Assembly: GCA_015061055.1 (NCBI GenBank)
Contig: SUXH01000003.1
Coordinates: 62,001-126,000 of the forward strand
DNA: 64,000 nt
Direction: 5' to 3'
Source: Bacteroidales bacterium
GTDB lineage: Bacteria > Bacteroidota > Bacteroidia > Bacteroidales > Muribaculaceae
Shown here: piece by piece, positions 18,819 to 27,882 of the stretch
Layout: every line of letters begins with the position of its first letter
Position numbering within the stretch: the first letter of the stretch is position 1
The notes under the pieces: model-generated
Seen by the model: only the letters and a program-made list of their open reading frames with translations
What the model was told of the DNA's origin: nothing
Database searches by the model: none
Position numbers and translations under genes: made by a program

Positions 18819-21800
18819 ATGTTTAATAAGCTGACTAATATGAGATTTTTTTCTACAGAGTTGAAGGTTTTTATTATATTAACTCTATCTATGCTGATGC
18901 CATATATGAGTTATGCAGAAGTATCTGATGGTACAGATGGTAGTGCAAGTTCATTAGATCCTTACGAAGTCGGATATGATTTTGAAGCAGATGGAATTTA
19001 TTATAAAATAACTTCTGATTCAACTGTTTCAACATCGGAAGGCGAGAAAGAATATCATGGTGCCATAGTGATTCCGGATGTGGTCGAATATAATAAAAAA
19101 ACATACAAGATCACAAAAGTGAGTGGATTTAGGCATTCTCCATATGTTACTGAAGTAACTATACCGAAATATACTGACACTATTTCAGGTTTTTATTTTA
19201 GAGTCTGCAATTTGAGTGGTGGTCCCGGAGTAAAATCCGTAGAAAAGGATAGCATTGATGATACACGCGATACTTCTGTCGTTACAATACCAAGTAGTCT
19301 TAGAAAGGTGTATTTTAACGCAGATAATTGCAAGAATGTTTATTTTTCGATTCATACCACAACTATGCTTGGCGGTGGATATGAAGGATTCTCTTCCCCA
19401 TTTCCTTCTACACTTAAAGAAATCGAATTTGGTGAAAATGTCGAACGTATTCCTAATGGCTTGCTCTATGGATGTGAAAAGATTGAAAAACTTGTTTTTC
19501 CTAAATCAGTAAAATATATTGGTTGGATGATTATTCGAGAAAAATCAGATAATATTAACTATTGTGAATTACAATGTTCTGATTTGCAAGAAATAGGTTG
19601 GTTACCCCAAAATCGTGACTGTGTAGAATTATGTTCAAGTTTTAAAACGTACCCTTGTGGTATTGAACATTACATTAGTCAGAACGTAGCAACAGGTATA
19701 CACGTTGATGCTACCCGGTATTCATCTGTATTTCATAATTTTATTGATCTTAAACCTAATGCCGGAGGGAAAGTGGATTTACCTAAGTGGGTCCAAAAGA
19801 TTGCACCAAATGCATTTGCTACTTGTGAATTTAAATTAAATCTAAACATCCCTGAAACGATAACCTCAATTGATGCAAATACATTTTCTAATTGTCACGA
19901 TTTAGAGGCAATAACAATCCCTAAAACAGTATCATATATCGGAGTTAATGCTTTTCAGGGCTGTTCTAATCTTAAATCATTATATTTTGATTCAGAGAAT
20001 TGCGTAGTGGAAAGTGGAGCATTCTCCGATTGTGATTCATTAACTAACGTAACGTTCGGAGACAGTGTAACAAAAGTACCAGACTATCTATTAAGTTGGT
20101 GTAACGGATTGAAAAAATTAGAATTACCCAACCATATTACTGAAATAGGTGAAGGATCTTTTATGAGTTCGGGTATTACGGAATTAATAATACCAAGTTC
20201 TATTAGTGTAATTAAAGATTTTGCTTTCAATAGTTGTAAAAAATTATCCAAGATAAATTTTAATTCAGAAAAATGCGTTATTGGCAATAGCGTTTTTGCA
20301 GGTTGTGGAGAATATATTGCTGAATTTGATAAAGACATAAAAAAGATACCTGAAAATATATTTTATGGATCGGTAGGTTTAAAGAATGTAATAATACATG
20401 AGGGGGTAACTGAAATAGGTCGTGCAGCTTTTCAACAAACGGGGATTACAGAAGTTACAATCCCTACTACAGTTGTTAATATGTCGGATGCTTTTACTGA
20501 ATGTAATAATTTAACAACTGTGTATTATAATGCTTCAAAATCCACAGGAAGATTTTATAAATGTAATTCATTGAGCAAAGTGGTTTTTGGTGATTTTGTT
20601 GAAATAATCCCCGAAAATTTTTGTTTGGATTGTAAAGCGTTGCAAGAAATTCAACTTTCAGAATCTGTTTCGGAAATTGGTGAAATGGCTTTTGCGGGAA
20701 CAAATCTGACGAGTGTTACAATACCTAAAAATGTAACAAAAATTGGTTATAGTGCGTTGGCGACATACAGCCCTGCATCATTATACTATGATGCTAAAAA
20801 ATGTCAAGTAAACAATAGTTTTGGTAAATACTTTTATGAAGTCTTAATAGGAAACAATGTTGAAAAAATACCGAGTTATTTTCTAAACGATTGTGAAAAT
20901 ATTACTCAAATAACAATCCCTAAAAATGTGAAAATTATAGGTGGATTTGCATTCTCATTTTGCGATAATTTGAAAACAATTTATTATAATGCTGAGGATT
21001 GTGAAACAGAGATTGCTTCTAATAACACAGCTAATGTTTTCTGGACTTGTAATTCATTAGAAGATGTTTGTGTGGGGGAAGGTGTGAAAAGAATACCGGA
21101 TAACTTATTTGCTGAATGCAGAGGATTAAAAAATATCAATATACCTAATACTGTTACAGAAATCGGTGATTATACGTTCTATTCTACCGCATTAAAAGAA
21201 GTAATAATACCTAATAATATTGCATATTTAGGCGTAAAATCATTTTCATTCTGTTCAAATTTAAAAACTTTATATTTTAATGCAGAGGACTGTGATATTA
21301 ATTCAGAGGATGTTTTCAGTAATTGTGATTCTTTGGTTAATGTAGAATTTGGGGAGACTGTAACTAAAATACCGGTTGGCTTATTTTATTATTGTAGAAA
21401 TCTATCAAAAGTTCTGTTACCTAATTCTATAACTGAAATTGGAGCAAATGCTTTTAATGGTACAGCATTGAATGATATTGTAATACCAAATAATGTGACT
21501 ATGATTGGTGAAAGGGCATTTCAGCACTGTTATAGTTTGTATTCTATTACGATTGGTAAATCAGTACAAGAAATAGGCTCTTTAGCATTTGGTACTTGTA
21601 CAAATGCTAGATTGATAACATCACTAAATCAAACACCTCCAAATATTACGGAAGATGTTTTCAGTATTTATACTTACAACTATGGTTCTTTGAATGCTCC
21701 AATTAATTCTATTGATGCATATAAAAATGCTATAGGTTGGAAAAATTTTAAATCGTATACAGGCATAGATATATCAAGTGTGGAGAATATATCGATAAAT

Positions 21801-21914
21801 GAGAATGCAAAACCTATTTACTATAATTTGCAAGGTATTAAAGTGGATAATCCACAAAAAGGTTTGTTTATTAAATGTGAAAGAAATAAAACTTCAAAAG
21901 TTGTAATTGATTAA
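18819..21914 (+). CDS. BspA-like leucine-rich repeat surface protein
   Basis: A 1031-residue secreted protein. The signal peptide spans roughly residues 1-33 (hydrophobic VFIILTLSMLMPYMSYA); a second possible start is Met8 at 18840. Most of the chain is LRR_5 (Treponema pallidum/BspA type) repeats of about 23 residues with the pattern LKxIxIPxxVxxIGxxAFxxCxxL. They are grouped into larger units, each marked by a Cys-containing strand such as YFNAEDC. The C-terminal 45 residues (YYNLQGIKVDNPQKGLFIKC...KVVID) resemble the terminal beta-motif common on exported Bacteroidales proteins. Related proteins act in adhesion, but that is not shown here. It begins 13 bases after the lipoprotein gene. Confidence 0.9.
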   Translation: MFNKLTNMRFFSTELKVFIILTLSMLMPYMSYAEVSDGTDGSASSLDPYEVGYDFEADGIYYKITSDSTVSTSEGEKEYHGAIVIPDVVEYNKKTYKITKVSGFRHSPYVTEVTIPKYTDTISGFYFRVCNLSGGPGVKSVEKDSIDDTRDTSVVTIPSSLRKVYFNADNCKNVYFSIHTTTMLGGGYEGFSSPFPSTLKEIEFGENVERIPNGLLYGCEKIEKLVFPKSVKYIGWMIIREKSDNINYCELQCSDLQEIGWLPQNRDCVELCSSFKTYPCGIEHYISQNVATGIHVDATRYSSVFHNFIDLKPNAGGKVDLPKWVQKIAPNAFATCEFKLNLNIPETITSIDANTFSNCHDLEAITIPKTVSYIGVNAFQGCSNLKSLYFDSENCVVESGAFSDCDSLTNVTFGDSVTKVPDYLLSWCNGLKKLELPNHITEIGEGSFMSSGITELIIPSSISVIKDFAFNSCKKLSKINFNSEKCVIGNSVFAGCGEYIAEFDKDIKKIPENIFYGSVGLKNVIIHEGVTEIGRAAFQQTGITEVTIPTTVVNMSDAFTECNNLTTVYYNASKSTGRFYKCNSLSKVVFGDFVEIIPENFCLDCKALQEIQLSESVSEIGEMAFAGTNLTSVTIPKNVTKIGYSALATYSPASLYYDAKKCQVNNSFGKYFYEVLIGNNVEKIPSYFLNDCENITQITIPKNVKIIGGFAFSFCDNLKTIYYNAEDCETEIASNNTANVFWTCNSLEDVCVGEGVKRIPDNLFAECRGLKNINIPNTVTEIGDYTFYSTALKEVIIPNNIAYLGVKSFSFCSNLKTLYFNAEDCDINSEDVFSNCDSLVNVEFGETVTKIPVGLFYYCRNLSKVLLPNSITEIGANAFNGTALNDIVIPNNVTMIGERAFQHCYSLYSITIGKSVQEIGSLAFGTCTNARLITSLNQTPPNITEDVFSIYTYNYGSLNAPINSIDAYKNAIGWKNFKSYTGIDISSVENISINENAKPIYYNLQGIKVDNPQKGLFIKCERNKTSKVVID
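19312..21290 (+). repeat. Super-repeat of about 90 residues inside the BspA-like gene
   Basis: The strand motif (Y/F)xxAExC recurs at about 19314, 19989, 20265, 20530, 20791, 20991 and 21281, as FNADNC, DSENC, NSEKC, NASKS, DAKKC, NAEDC and NAEDC. From 19989 onward the spacing is 66-97 codons, so each unit holds about three or four 23-residue LRRs. DNA identity between units is only partial, indicating old internal duplication. Confidence 0.7.
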
Positions 21915-22918
21915 TTTGTTGATATAGAATCCAACCAATTAAAAAGATATTTGTAAACAGTTTCTCTTATGGGCTTGCGTGACAGAAATATATCATGCAA
22001 GCCTTCTTTTACGACTAATTCTTTAACACTAGGTCCAAGTTTTCTCCCATAATAGGAAATGTCATTTACGTCAAGAACTACATCTCCCCTATTAAATTCT
22101 TCACACCATTTGTTGCCATATATAGAAATATTTGAACGCATAAGCAAAATTGGAATATTGATGCTTGCTTCTGTATGCAAAGCTTTTTGTGCTTTATGAA
22201 TAGCGCTGAGCCAGCCAAAACTTACATCTGGAGATATTGGCATTTTCCATTCTGTATTATAGTCCCATTCACCATGATATTTCTTGAGAAGACTTTGTGC
22301 ATAACCATCATTACTATTTTGACTAATACTTATATTCGGTGTCAAGTTTGAAATTTTAGAGACGATTGGCAATAAGTAATCTTCTTCGAGTTTGGATAAA
22401 TTAAAATCCAAAAAAGGACTATTCAGTATTAAAGCATCTATACATTCCTTGTTATGTGTCTCCATTATATAATATGATGCTATAAGCCCTCCTGTTGAAT
22501 GACCGATTAAAATAATTTCATCGCACTTATTCTCTTTGATTATATGTATGGCTGAATCAATTTCTGTAAAATACTCTTTTAAATCACGTACTTCAAATTT
22601 GTTTTGCCCATTTGTTATTGATCTACCATATTTCCTTAAATCGATAGCATAGAAGTTGTATCCTTTTTCGGTAAATTTATCACCTAATTCTGATTGAAAA
22701 AAATAATCATTGTAGCCATGAATATAAAGTACGGATTTTCTATAATTTTGAGTCGTTTTTTTCTTTATTATTGTAGCTTTAATTTTACCTGAATAATCAT
22801 CAGGTAATAATATAGTCGCATTTATGTAATCATTTCCTAGAATATCTGAACTCCATTCTCTTGAAAATGATTTATTAAAAAACATAGACACAAATAACAG
22901 AACAATTACTAGTTTCAT
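21911..22918 (-). CDS. Exported alpha/beta hydrolase (serine aminopeptidase/monoglyceride lipase-like)
   Basis: A 335-residue protein with a signal peptide (about residues 1-19) and an alpha/beta-hydrolase core. The oxyanion region is LYIHGYNDYFF (from residue 64), the nucleophile elbow is GHSTGG with Ser141, and the likely catalytic His is in GLHDIFLSR near the C-terminus. The pattern matches the Hydrolase_4/S33 group, whose substrates include lipid esters and peptides. No specific substrate is supported. It is convergent with the BspA-like gene and their stop codons overlap by 4 bases. Confidence 0.85.
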   Translation of the reverse strand: MKLVIVLLFVSMFFNKSFSREWSSDILGNDYINATILLPDDYSGKIKATIIKKKTTQNYRKSVLYIHGYNDYFFQSELGDKFTEKGYNFYAIDLRKYGRSITNGQNKFEVRDLKEYFTEIDSAIHIIKENKCDEIILIGHSTGGLIASYYIMETHNKECIDALILNSPFLDFNLSKLEEDYLLPIVSKISNLTPNISISQNSNDGYAQSLLKKYHGEWDYNTEWKMPISPDVSFGWLSAIHKAQKALHTEASINIPILLMRSNISIYGNKWCEEFNRGDVVLDVNDISYYGRKLGPSVKELVVKEGLHDIFLSRKPIRETVYKYLFNWLDSISTN

Positions 22919-23054
22919 AATTCTTATATTTTTATATAATACAAATATAATAGTTTTTAAGTAAAATATAAGATTTTATATACTACATTGACCAACTTAC
23001 ATTATATCAGACATTTTTAATGCTATTAATTATAACTGTTTATTTCAATGGATG

Positions 23055-23085
23055 TTGTGTGTTTGGAAAATAATTCGTACCTTTG
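23055..23085 (+). promoter_or_regulatory. Promoter of the rpsF-rpsR-rplI operon
   Basis: TTG (23055-23057), a 20-base spacer and TACCTTTG (23078-23085) fit the consensus. The predicted leader of about 45 bases opens with the small hairpin GCTC...GAGC (23090-23103). I see no convincing S6:S18 leader structure. Confidence 0.7.
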
Positions 23086-23134
23086 CAGTGCTCAAAGAGG
23101 AGCAAAAGCATAATTAATTTATAATCAAAACGTT

Positions 23135-23503
23135 ATGAATCATTACGAAACCGTTTTCATTTTAACTCCCGTTTTGTCTGATGTTCAGATGAAGGAAGCG
23201 GTAGAAAAATTCACAACATTCTTGACACAAAATGGTGCTCAAATCGTGAATGTTGAAAATTGGGGACTACGCAAACTTGCTTACCCAATTCAAAAGAAAA
23301 CTACCGGATTTTACAACCTAATTGAGTTTGATGCAGAGCCATCATTAATCAAGAAGCTTGAAACAGCTTTCCGCCGAGACGAAAAAGTTATCCGTTTCTT
23401 GACATTCTTCCTTGACAAATATGCTGCTGAATATGCTGCAAAGAGAAGAAGTCTTAAGGGTGCAAAGAGTACAAACAATGATGAAGTAAAGGAGGAAAAG
23501 TAA
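23135..23503 (+). CDS. rpsF: 30S ribosomal protein S6
   Basis: A 122-residue S6 with the classic start [16 protein letters not shown] and the conserved [18 protein letters not shown] near residues 43-60. The Lys-rich extension after about residue 100 is common in Bacteroidetes. S6 pairs with S18 on the 30S platform. It is first in the operon, and the rpsR ATG follows its stop by 1 base. Confidence 0.98.
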   Translation: MNHYETVFILTPVLSDVQMKEAVEKFTTFLTQNGAQIVNVENWGLRKLAYPIQKKTTGFYNLIEFDAEPSLIKKLETAFRRDEKVIRFLTFFLDKYAAEYAAKRRSLKGAKSTNNDEVKEEK

Positions 23504-23504
23504 T

Positions 23505-23774
23505 ATGTCACAAGCTCAATCAGAAATCAGATATCTTACTCCACTTGCAGTGGATGTGAAAAAGAAAAAATATTGCCGTTTTAAGAGAAGCGGTATTAAG
23601 TATATCGACTACAAGGATCCTGAATTCTTGAAGAAATTCTTGAACGAACAAGGTAAAATCCTACCTCGTCGCATCACAGGTACTTCACTTAAGTTCCAAA
23701 GAAGAGTGGCTCAAGCAGTAAAGCGTGCACGTCACCTTGCTCTTCTTCCTTATGTAACTGATTTGATGAAATAA
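23505..23774 (+). CDS. rpsR: 30S ribosomal protein S18
   Basis: An 89-residue S18 with the conserved core [30 protein letters not shown]-like ILPRRITGT and [19 protein letters not shown]. It binds S6 and 16S rRNA. Spacing of 1 base from rpsF and 21 bases to rplI shows a three-gene operon. The purine-rich AAAGGAGGA before rplI is one of the few clear Shine-Dalgarno sequences in this window. Confidence 0.98.
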   Translation: MSQAQSEIRYLTPLAVDVKKKKYCRFKRSGIKYIDYKDPEFLKKFLNEQGKILPRRITGTSLKFQRRVAQAVKRARHLALLPYVTDLMK

Positions 23775-23795
23775 TTTAAAAGGAGGATTTGATTT

Positions 23796-24251
23796 ATGAA
23801 GATTATATTGAAAGAAGATATCGCTAACCTTGGATACAAGGACGATATAGTAGAAGTAAAGAGTGGTTATGGTCGTAACTATCTTATCCCACAAGGTAAG
23901 GCTGTTATTGCTTCTCCCGGTGCATTGAAACAACTTGCTGAAGTTCTTAAACAACGTGCACACAAAATCGCTAAGATTAAGGCAGATGCAGAAGCAAAGG
24001 CTGCAACTTTAGAAGGAGTAGCACTTACTATCTCTGCTAAGACAAGTGCAACAGGAGCTATCTATGGATCTGTAGGAAATGCTCAAGTAGCTGAAGAACT
24101 TGCAAAACTTGGACACGAAGTAGATCGTAAGATTATCGTTGTTAAGGAAACAATTAAGGAAGTGGGTTCTTATGTTGCAGTTGTTAAACTTCACAAGGAA
24201 GTTTCGGTTGAAATCCCATTTGAAGTTGTTGCTGAAGCTGTATCAGAATAA
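23796..24251 (+). CDS. rplI: 50S ribosomal protein L9
   Basis: A 151-residue L9 with the N-terminal signature MKIILKEDIANLGYKDDIVEVKSGYGRNYLIPQGKA (read as two adjacent blocks), the long connecting helix (about residues 42-78) and the C-terminal RNA-binding domain. It is preceded by a Shine-Dalgarno sequence (about 23780-23788) and followed by a hairpin terminator. Confidence 0.97.
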   Translation: MKIILKEDIANLGYKDDIVEVKSGYGRNYLIPQGKAVIASPGALKQLAEVLKQRAHKIAKIKADAEAKAATLEGVALTISAKTSATGAIYGSVGNAQVAEELAKLGHEVDRKIIVVKETIKEVGSYVAVVKLHKEVSVEIPFEVVAEAVSE

Positions 24252-24277
24252 TCAAAAGCAAAATACAGATAAAATAT

Positions 24278-24308
24278 TCGCGACTACATTTATGTGTGGT
24301 CGCGATTT
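24278..24308 (+). terminator. Terminator of the rpsF-rpsR-rplI operon
   Basis: TCGCGAC (24278-24284) pairs with GTCGCGA (24299-24305), and the GC-rich stem is followed by a T-run. The stretch 24309-24507 after it holds no gene that I can support. Confidence 0.85.
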
Positions 24309-24507
24309 TTATATATACATATTCAAGCTTGTGTATGTTGTAAAATACATATTGAATGCAGCTACTATATACTCTCTTGTACAATAAAAGCTCAATCTAT
24401 TCAAACAAAATTGGACACAACAACAAAAGCATACTTCTCAGTATACTCTCATATAGTTCAATAAACACAAATCTATTTTTGAATAATGAAATTAATAGTG
24501 TATGGAA

Positions 24508-25431
24508 TTATTTTATTCTACACACCCAGGCATCGCTACCGGCATATTTGCTCTCTTTGAGCGAAATCATTTCATCATATGTGCCTTTAGCAATATAAAC
24601 ACGATATTTTGATGATGATTCAAATACATCATATTGTGTCAATCCTTTCTCCTGAACAAGTTTGCTGATTTGAGATTCAGTAGATAGTGATGCGATAACA
24701 ATACAATAGTTACCATTACGGTCTCTTAGGTTTGTCTCAGATTCTATTGTGTTGTTTTCGTTGAATTCATTGTTATTGTTAATACTTGGTATTGCTATGC
24801 ATAATTCAGTATTCTCAATCTCATCATGTGTTTTTAGTGAAAATGCATTTAAATTGGCATAGTCTTGATTATTGGTGTTTAATATTGGAGTTGATAATAC
24901 CAATACCATTCCAATAAGTAATACTATTGAAGCTGCAACACGGAAAACCCTTTTTGAGATTGTAATTACATTTGAATTTGGCAAGTTCTTGTCTTGAACT
25001 ATATTTTCCGTATATGATAATAATGGTTTTAGTTTAATTGAAGATAAACCATAAAATTCGTTTTTTGTATTTGAGGTGGGGAATGGGAAAAATTCTAATT
25101 TATTTTCAGTAGTGCAACTAAAATACCCTACCCTTCCCATAGGGACTTCACCTTCGTGTGTTAGTTGAGAATGAAGGCAACTAACATATTTAGAAATTTC
25201 ATTATTTGCCGATTCAAAACTGATTCTTTCTTTTCTTGAGATAGAATTGGCTAATAATCCATCATTATGCACAACTGATGGATTAAAAGTGATTTCTCTT
25301 CTTAATCCAATAATATTTCCGTTAGTGTCTCTTCTAACTGAATATTGTGATATCAATGCACCAAGACCGGGCACAATTACACAATTGTGCATTGAAATTA
25401 GAAATTCTATGTGGTCAAGTACGGAAATCAT
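24508..25431 (-). CDS. Membrane protein with HU-CCDC81-like N-domain and SPOR-like C-domain
   Basis: A 307-residue protein in three parts. Residues about 1-115 match the HU-like domain of Bacteroidetes (ISMHNCVIVPGLGALISQY, then REITFNPSVVHNDGLLA). A single membrane helix lies at about 165-185 (VAASIVLLIGMVLVL). The last 75 residues resemble a SPOR domain (YCIVIASLSTESQISKLVQ...YRVYIAKGTYDE), which in other proteins binds denuded peptidoglycan at division sites. A cell-envelope or division role is inferred. A consensus promoter places the transcription start at the start codon. Confidence 0.82.
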   Translation of the reverse strand: MISVLDHIEFLISMHNCVIVPGLGALISQYSVRRDTNGNIIGLRREITFNPSVVHNDGLLANSISRKERISFESANNEISKYVSCLHSQLTHEGEVPMGRVGYFSCTTENKLEFFPFPTSNTKNEFYGLSSIKLKPLLSYTENIVQDKNLPNSNVITISKRVFRVAASIVLLIGMVLVLSTPILNTNNQDYANLNAFSLKTHDEIENTELCIAIPSINNNNEFNENNTIESETNLRDRNGNYCIVIASLSTESQISKLVQEKGLTQYDVFESSSKYRVYIAKGTYDEMISLKESKYAGSDAWVCRIK

Positions 25432-25435
25432 AATA

Positions 25436-25467
25436 CAAATGTAGTGTATTTTATTTAAATGAGCAAA
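25436..25467 (-). promoter_or_regulatory. Consensus promoter abutting the HU/SPOR gene start (leaderless)
   Basis: Read on the minus strand, TTTG (25467-25464), a 20-base spacer and TACATTTG (25443-25436) match the consensus exactly. The ATG begins at 25431, 4 bases after the box, so transcription should start at or next to the first codon. Confidence 0.75.
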
Positions 25468-26289
25468 TTATTTGGTGTTTAATATTTCATCACAGAATTC
25501 TCTACTATAACCATATTTTTCTGCTAAAGATATATCAGCTTCCATTGCAGTCTTATCAAATCTTGCTTTGTGAAGCTTTGCTCTAAGTATATACAGGTAT
25601 CCATCGTTCGGAGCAATGTTAATTGCTTTTGTGATATCTTTTTCTGCATCATTAAGACGTTTTTGAGCTAAATAACACTCTGCCCTATTTGAATATAGTA
25701 CTTCACTTGGATATTGCTCGATAATTTCAGAGAAATGTTTAATCGCCATTACATAATCCTGTCTGTACTTGTACCAATGCGCTAACCCTTCCTTACCAAG
25801 TCCCGAAGATGGGTTATAAAAAAGAATATAATCAAAGTCTTTTTTCGCATCATCTAAACGACCAATTCTTAAAGATAATATTCCGTGGTAATATCGTGAT
25901 TCCTCATCTTTTTCATCTATTAATAATATTCTCTCATAATCATCGATTGCATTTGAAATACTGTCAATATCAAGGTATAACGATGCTCTGTTTTTTAGCA
26001 ATGTAACAGCATTAGGTGTCATATTAATTGCAAAAGAATAATTATTAATGGCTTCATTGTATTTTCCTTGATATCGCTGTACTGTAGCTAAGTTTGAAAT
26101 AATTAGTGAGTTGTTATTATCGTCAGGATAAGTATGTAGTATCTCCTTTAGAAATATCTCGGCTTTATCCCATTGATGTTCCTTGATATAGTATTCGGAA
26201 GAATCAATAAGTGTGTAGTAGTCACTTTTTGCATATAAACTATTGCAAAAACAAATATAAAACAAAATAAATAATGATTTGCTGTTCAT
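25468..26289 (-). CDS. Exported tetratricopeptide repeat protein
   Basis: A 273-residue protein with a signal peptide (MNSKSLFILFYICFCNSLYA) followed by about seven TPR units, for example KYNEAINNYSFAINMTPN, RLDDAKKDFDYILFYNPS and RLNDAEKDITKAINIAPND. TPRs hold protein partners; no enzymatic domain is present. The start is set at the ATG at 26289. The in-frame upstream TTG at 26349 would add a stretch that crosses a -7-like box (TACTTTTG, minus strand, 26317-26310). Confidence 0.85.
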   Translation of the reverse strand: MNSKSLFILFYICFCNSLYAKSDYYTLIDSSEYYIKEHQWDKAEIFLKEILHTYPDDNNNSLIISNLATVQRYQGKYNEAINNYSFAINMTPNAVTLLKNRASLYLDIDSISNAIDDYERILLIDEKDEESRYYHGILSLRIGRLDDAKKDFDYILFYNPSSGLGKEGLAHWYKYRQDYVMAIKHFSEIIEQYPSEVLYSNRAECYLAQKRLNDAEKDITKAINIAPNDGYLYILRAKLHKARFDKTAMEADISLAEKYGYSREFCDEILNTK

Positions 26290-26454
26290 TGTGTTGATTA
26301 ATTTGTATACAAAAGTAATAAAATTGAGTTTTAAAATATATATTATCAAAAATAATTAAGATATTTTACTACAAAAATCTAAATTTGCTCTAAACAACTA
26401 CATTCTTTGCCATTTTTTTACTATTTTTGTAGTTGACAATAAAATCATAAAAAT

Positions 26455-27873
26455 ATGAAACTAAATTTCAGAAAACTATTATCTTTTACTCTCGGCGCAT
26501 TATTATGTTCAGGTATTTCAGCTCAAAATTGGAAGAAGGAAGCAGTTGTAAAACTTAATAATGGGGAATTTAATAAAGTTGAAACTATAATTAAGCAATT
26601 AAGTAATAAAGAGAAATCACAAAATCCTGTTTTCATAGATTCTTTGCAAACAATGATGCAGAGAATCAGAAGAGACTTTCGACTTACTCCAGAGGAAGGT
26701 AAAAAAATGTTGATGGAAAAGGTGCCCAATGTAACTGATAGCCAAATTGAAGTGTGGAAAGCTAAAAAATATCTTGAAACAAGAATTATTGATGGGCAAG
26801 AGTGGTGGTTTAGAAAAACTATTAAGAACTTTGCCCTACTAAATAAAGAATTGTATGGAGAACAAATTGCCTCTGACAAGAAAAAGGAATATGCTGATGT
26901 TCATAGGAAAATAGAACATATTCTATCCTTAAAACGTGATGAGAATAATGTGTGTGATTGGAAAACAGTTGAAATGACATATTTTTTAGAAGTTCCTGCA
27001 AATGAAGTTCCTGAAGGAGAAATTGTACGGGCTTGGCTACCATTCCCCTATGATAATGGAAGGCAACGTAATTTCAAACTTATATCTTCGAGCTCACCTG
27101 TAACACATTCTGTTGGGAGTGTACATCACACTGTGTATATGGAGCAGAAGTCGATAAAAGATAAACCTACTCGTTTTGAAATTAAATTCTCATATGAAGT
27201 TGGAGCACAAGTGTTTTCTAAAGCTGATATTCTTAGAAATTTGAAACCATATAACAAGAATACTGAAAATTATAAAAATAATACTTGTCAAGTCTTACCT
27301 CATATACTTGTTAATGAAAAATATCAAAAACTTGCTTTATCTCTTATTGGTAAAGAGAAGAATCCAGTTATTCAAGCATCTTTGATATATGATTGGATTT
27401 CTTCCAATTACCCATGGGCAGGAGCTTTGGATTATAGTACTATACCATGTATGCCTGAATATGTATTAAATATCAACCATGGTGATTGTGGTCAAGTAGC
27501 ACTTCTATACATTTCTTTACTTAGAAGTATTGGTATTCCCGCTCGATGGGAAAGTGGTTGGGAATTCTCCGAAAATTGGGCTGGTTGGCACGATTGGTTG
27601 GAAGTGTATTTTGAAGGTACAGGTTGGGTTCCATGTGATATGTCAAGAGGAAGAACAACCCATAAAGAACCATTCCAAGATTTTTATAAAACTTGTATAG
27701 ATGGTTATCGTTTCGCAACCAATGAAGGTACTAATGGAGAATTCTATCCTGCAAAGAAATATTTAAGATGTGAAACAGTTGATTTCCAAGCTGGAGAAGT
27801 TGAATGGGAAAATGCTAATATAATAAATTATAAATCAAACTTGAAAGTAAACAAAATAACACCTATTAAATAA
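26455..27873 (+). CDS. Exported transglutaminase-like peptidase
   Basis: A 472-residue protein with a signal peptide (about residues 1-23) and a C-terminal transglutaminase core. The triad is visible: Cys345 in HGDCGQVALLYISLLRS, His379 in WAGWHDWLEVYF and Asp395 in PCDMSRG. The N-terminal half is helical and unassigned. Bacterial members are mostly cysteine peptidases. It is 9 bases ahead of an NlpC/P60 peptidase and near a dipeptide epimerase, so a role in cleaving peptidoglycan peptides or other periplasmic peptides is inferred. Confidence 0.88.
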   Translation: MKLNFRKLLSFTLGALLCSGISAQNWKKEAVVKLNNGEFNKVETIIKQLSNKEKSQNPVFIDSLQTMMQRIRRDFRLTPEEGKKMLMEKVPNVTDSQIEVWKAKKYLETRIIDGQEWWFRKTIKNFALLNKELYGEQIASDKKKEYADVHRKIEHILSLKRDENNVCDWKTVEMTYFLEVPANEVPEGEIVRAWLPFPYDNGRQRNFKLISSSSPVTHSVGSVHHTVYMEQKSIKDKPTRFEIKFSYEVGAQVFSKADILRNLKPYNKNTENYKNNTCQVLPHILVNEKYQKLALSLIGKEKNPVIQASLIYDWISSNYPWAGALDYSTIPCMPEYVLNINHGDCGQVALLYISLLRSIGIPARWESGWEFSENWAGWHDWLEVYFEGTGWVPCDMSRGRTTHKEPFQDFYKTCIDGYRFATNEGTNGEFYPAKKYLRCETVDFQAGEVEWENANIINYKSNLKVNKITPIK

Positions 27874-27882
27874 TTACAAGCA

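Noticed and set aside
24309-24507. Short open frames after rplI on both strands
   Set aside because: They are AT-rich, overlap the terminator or the neighbouring gene, and have no start signals or family resemblance.
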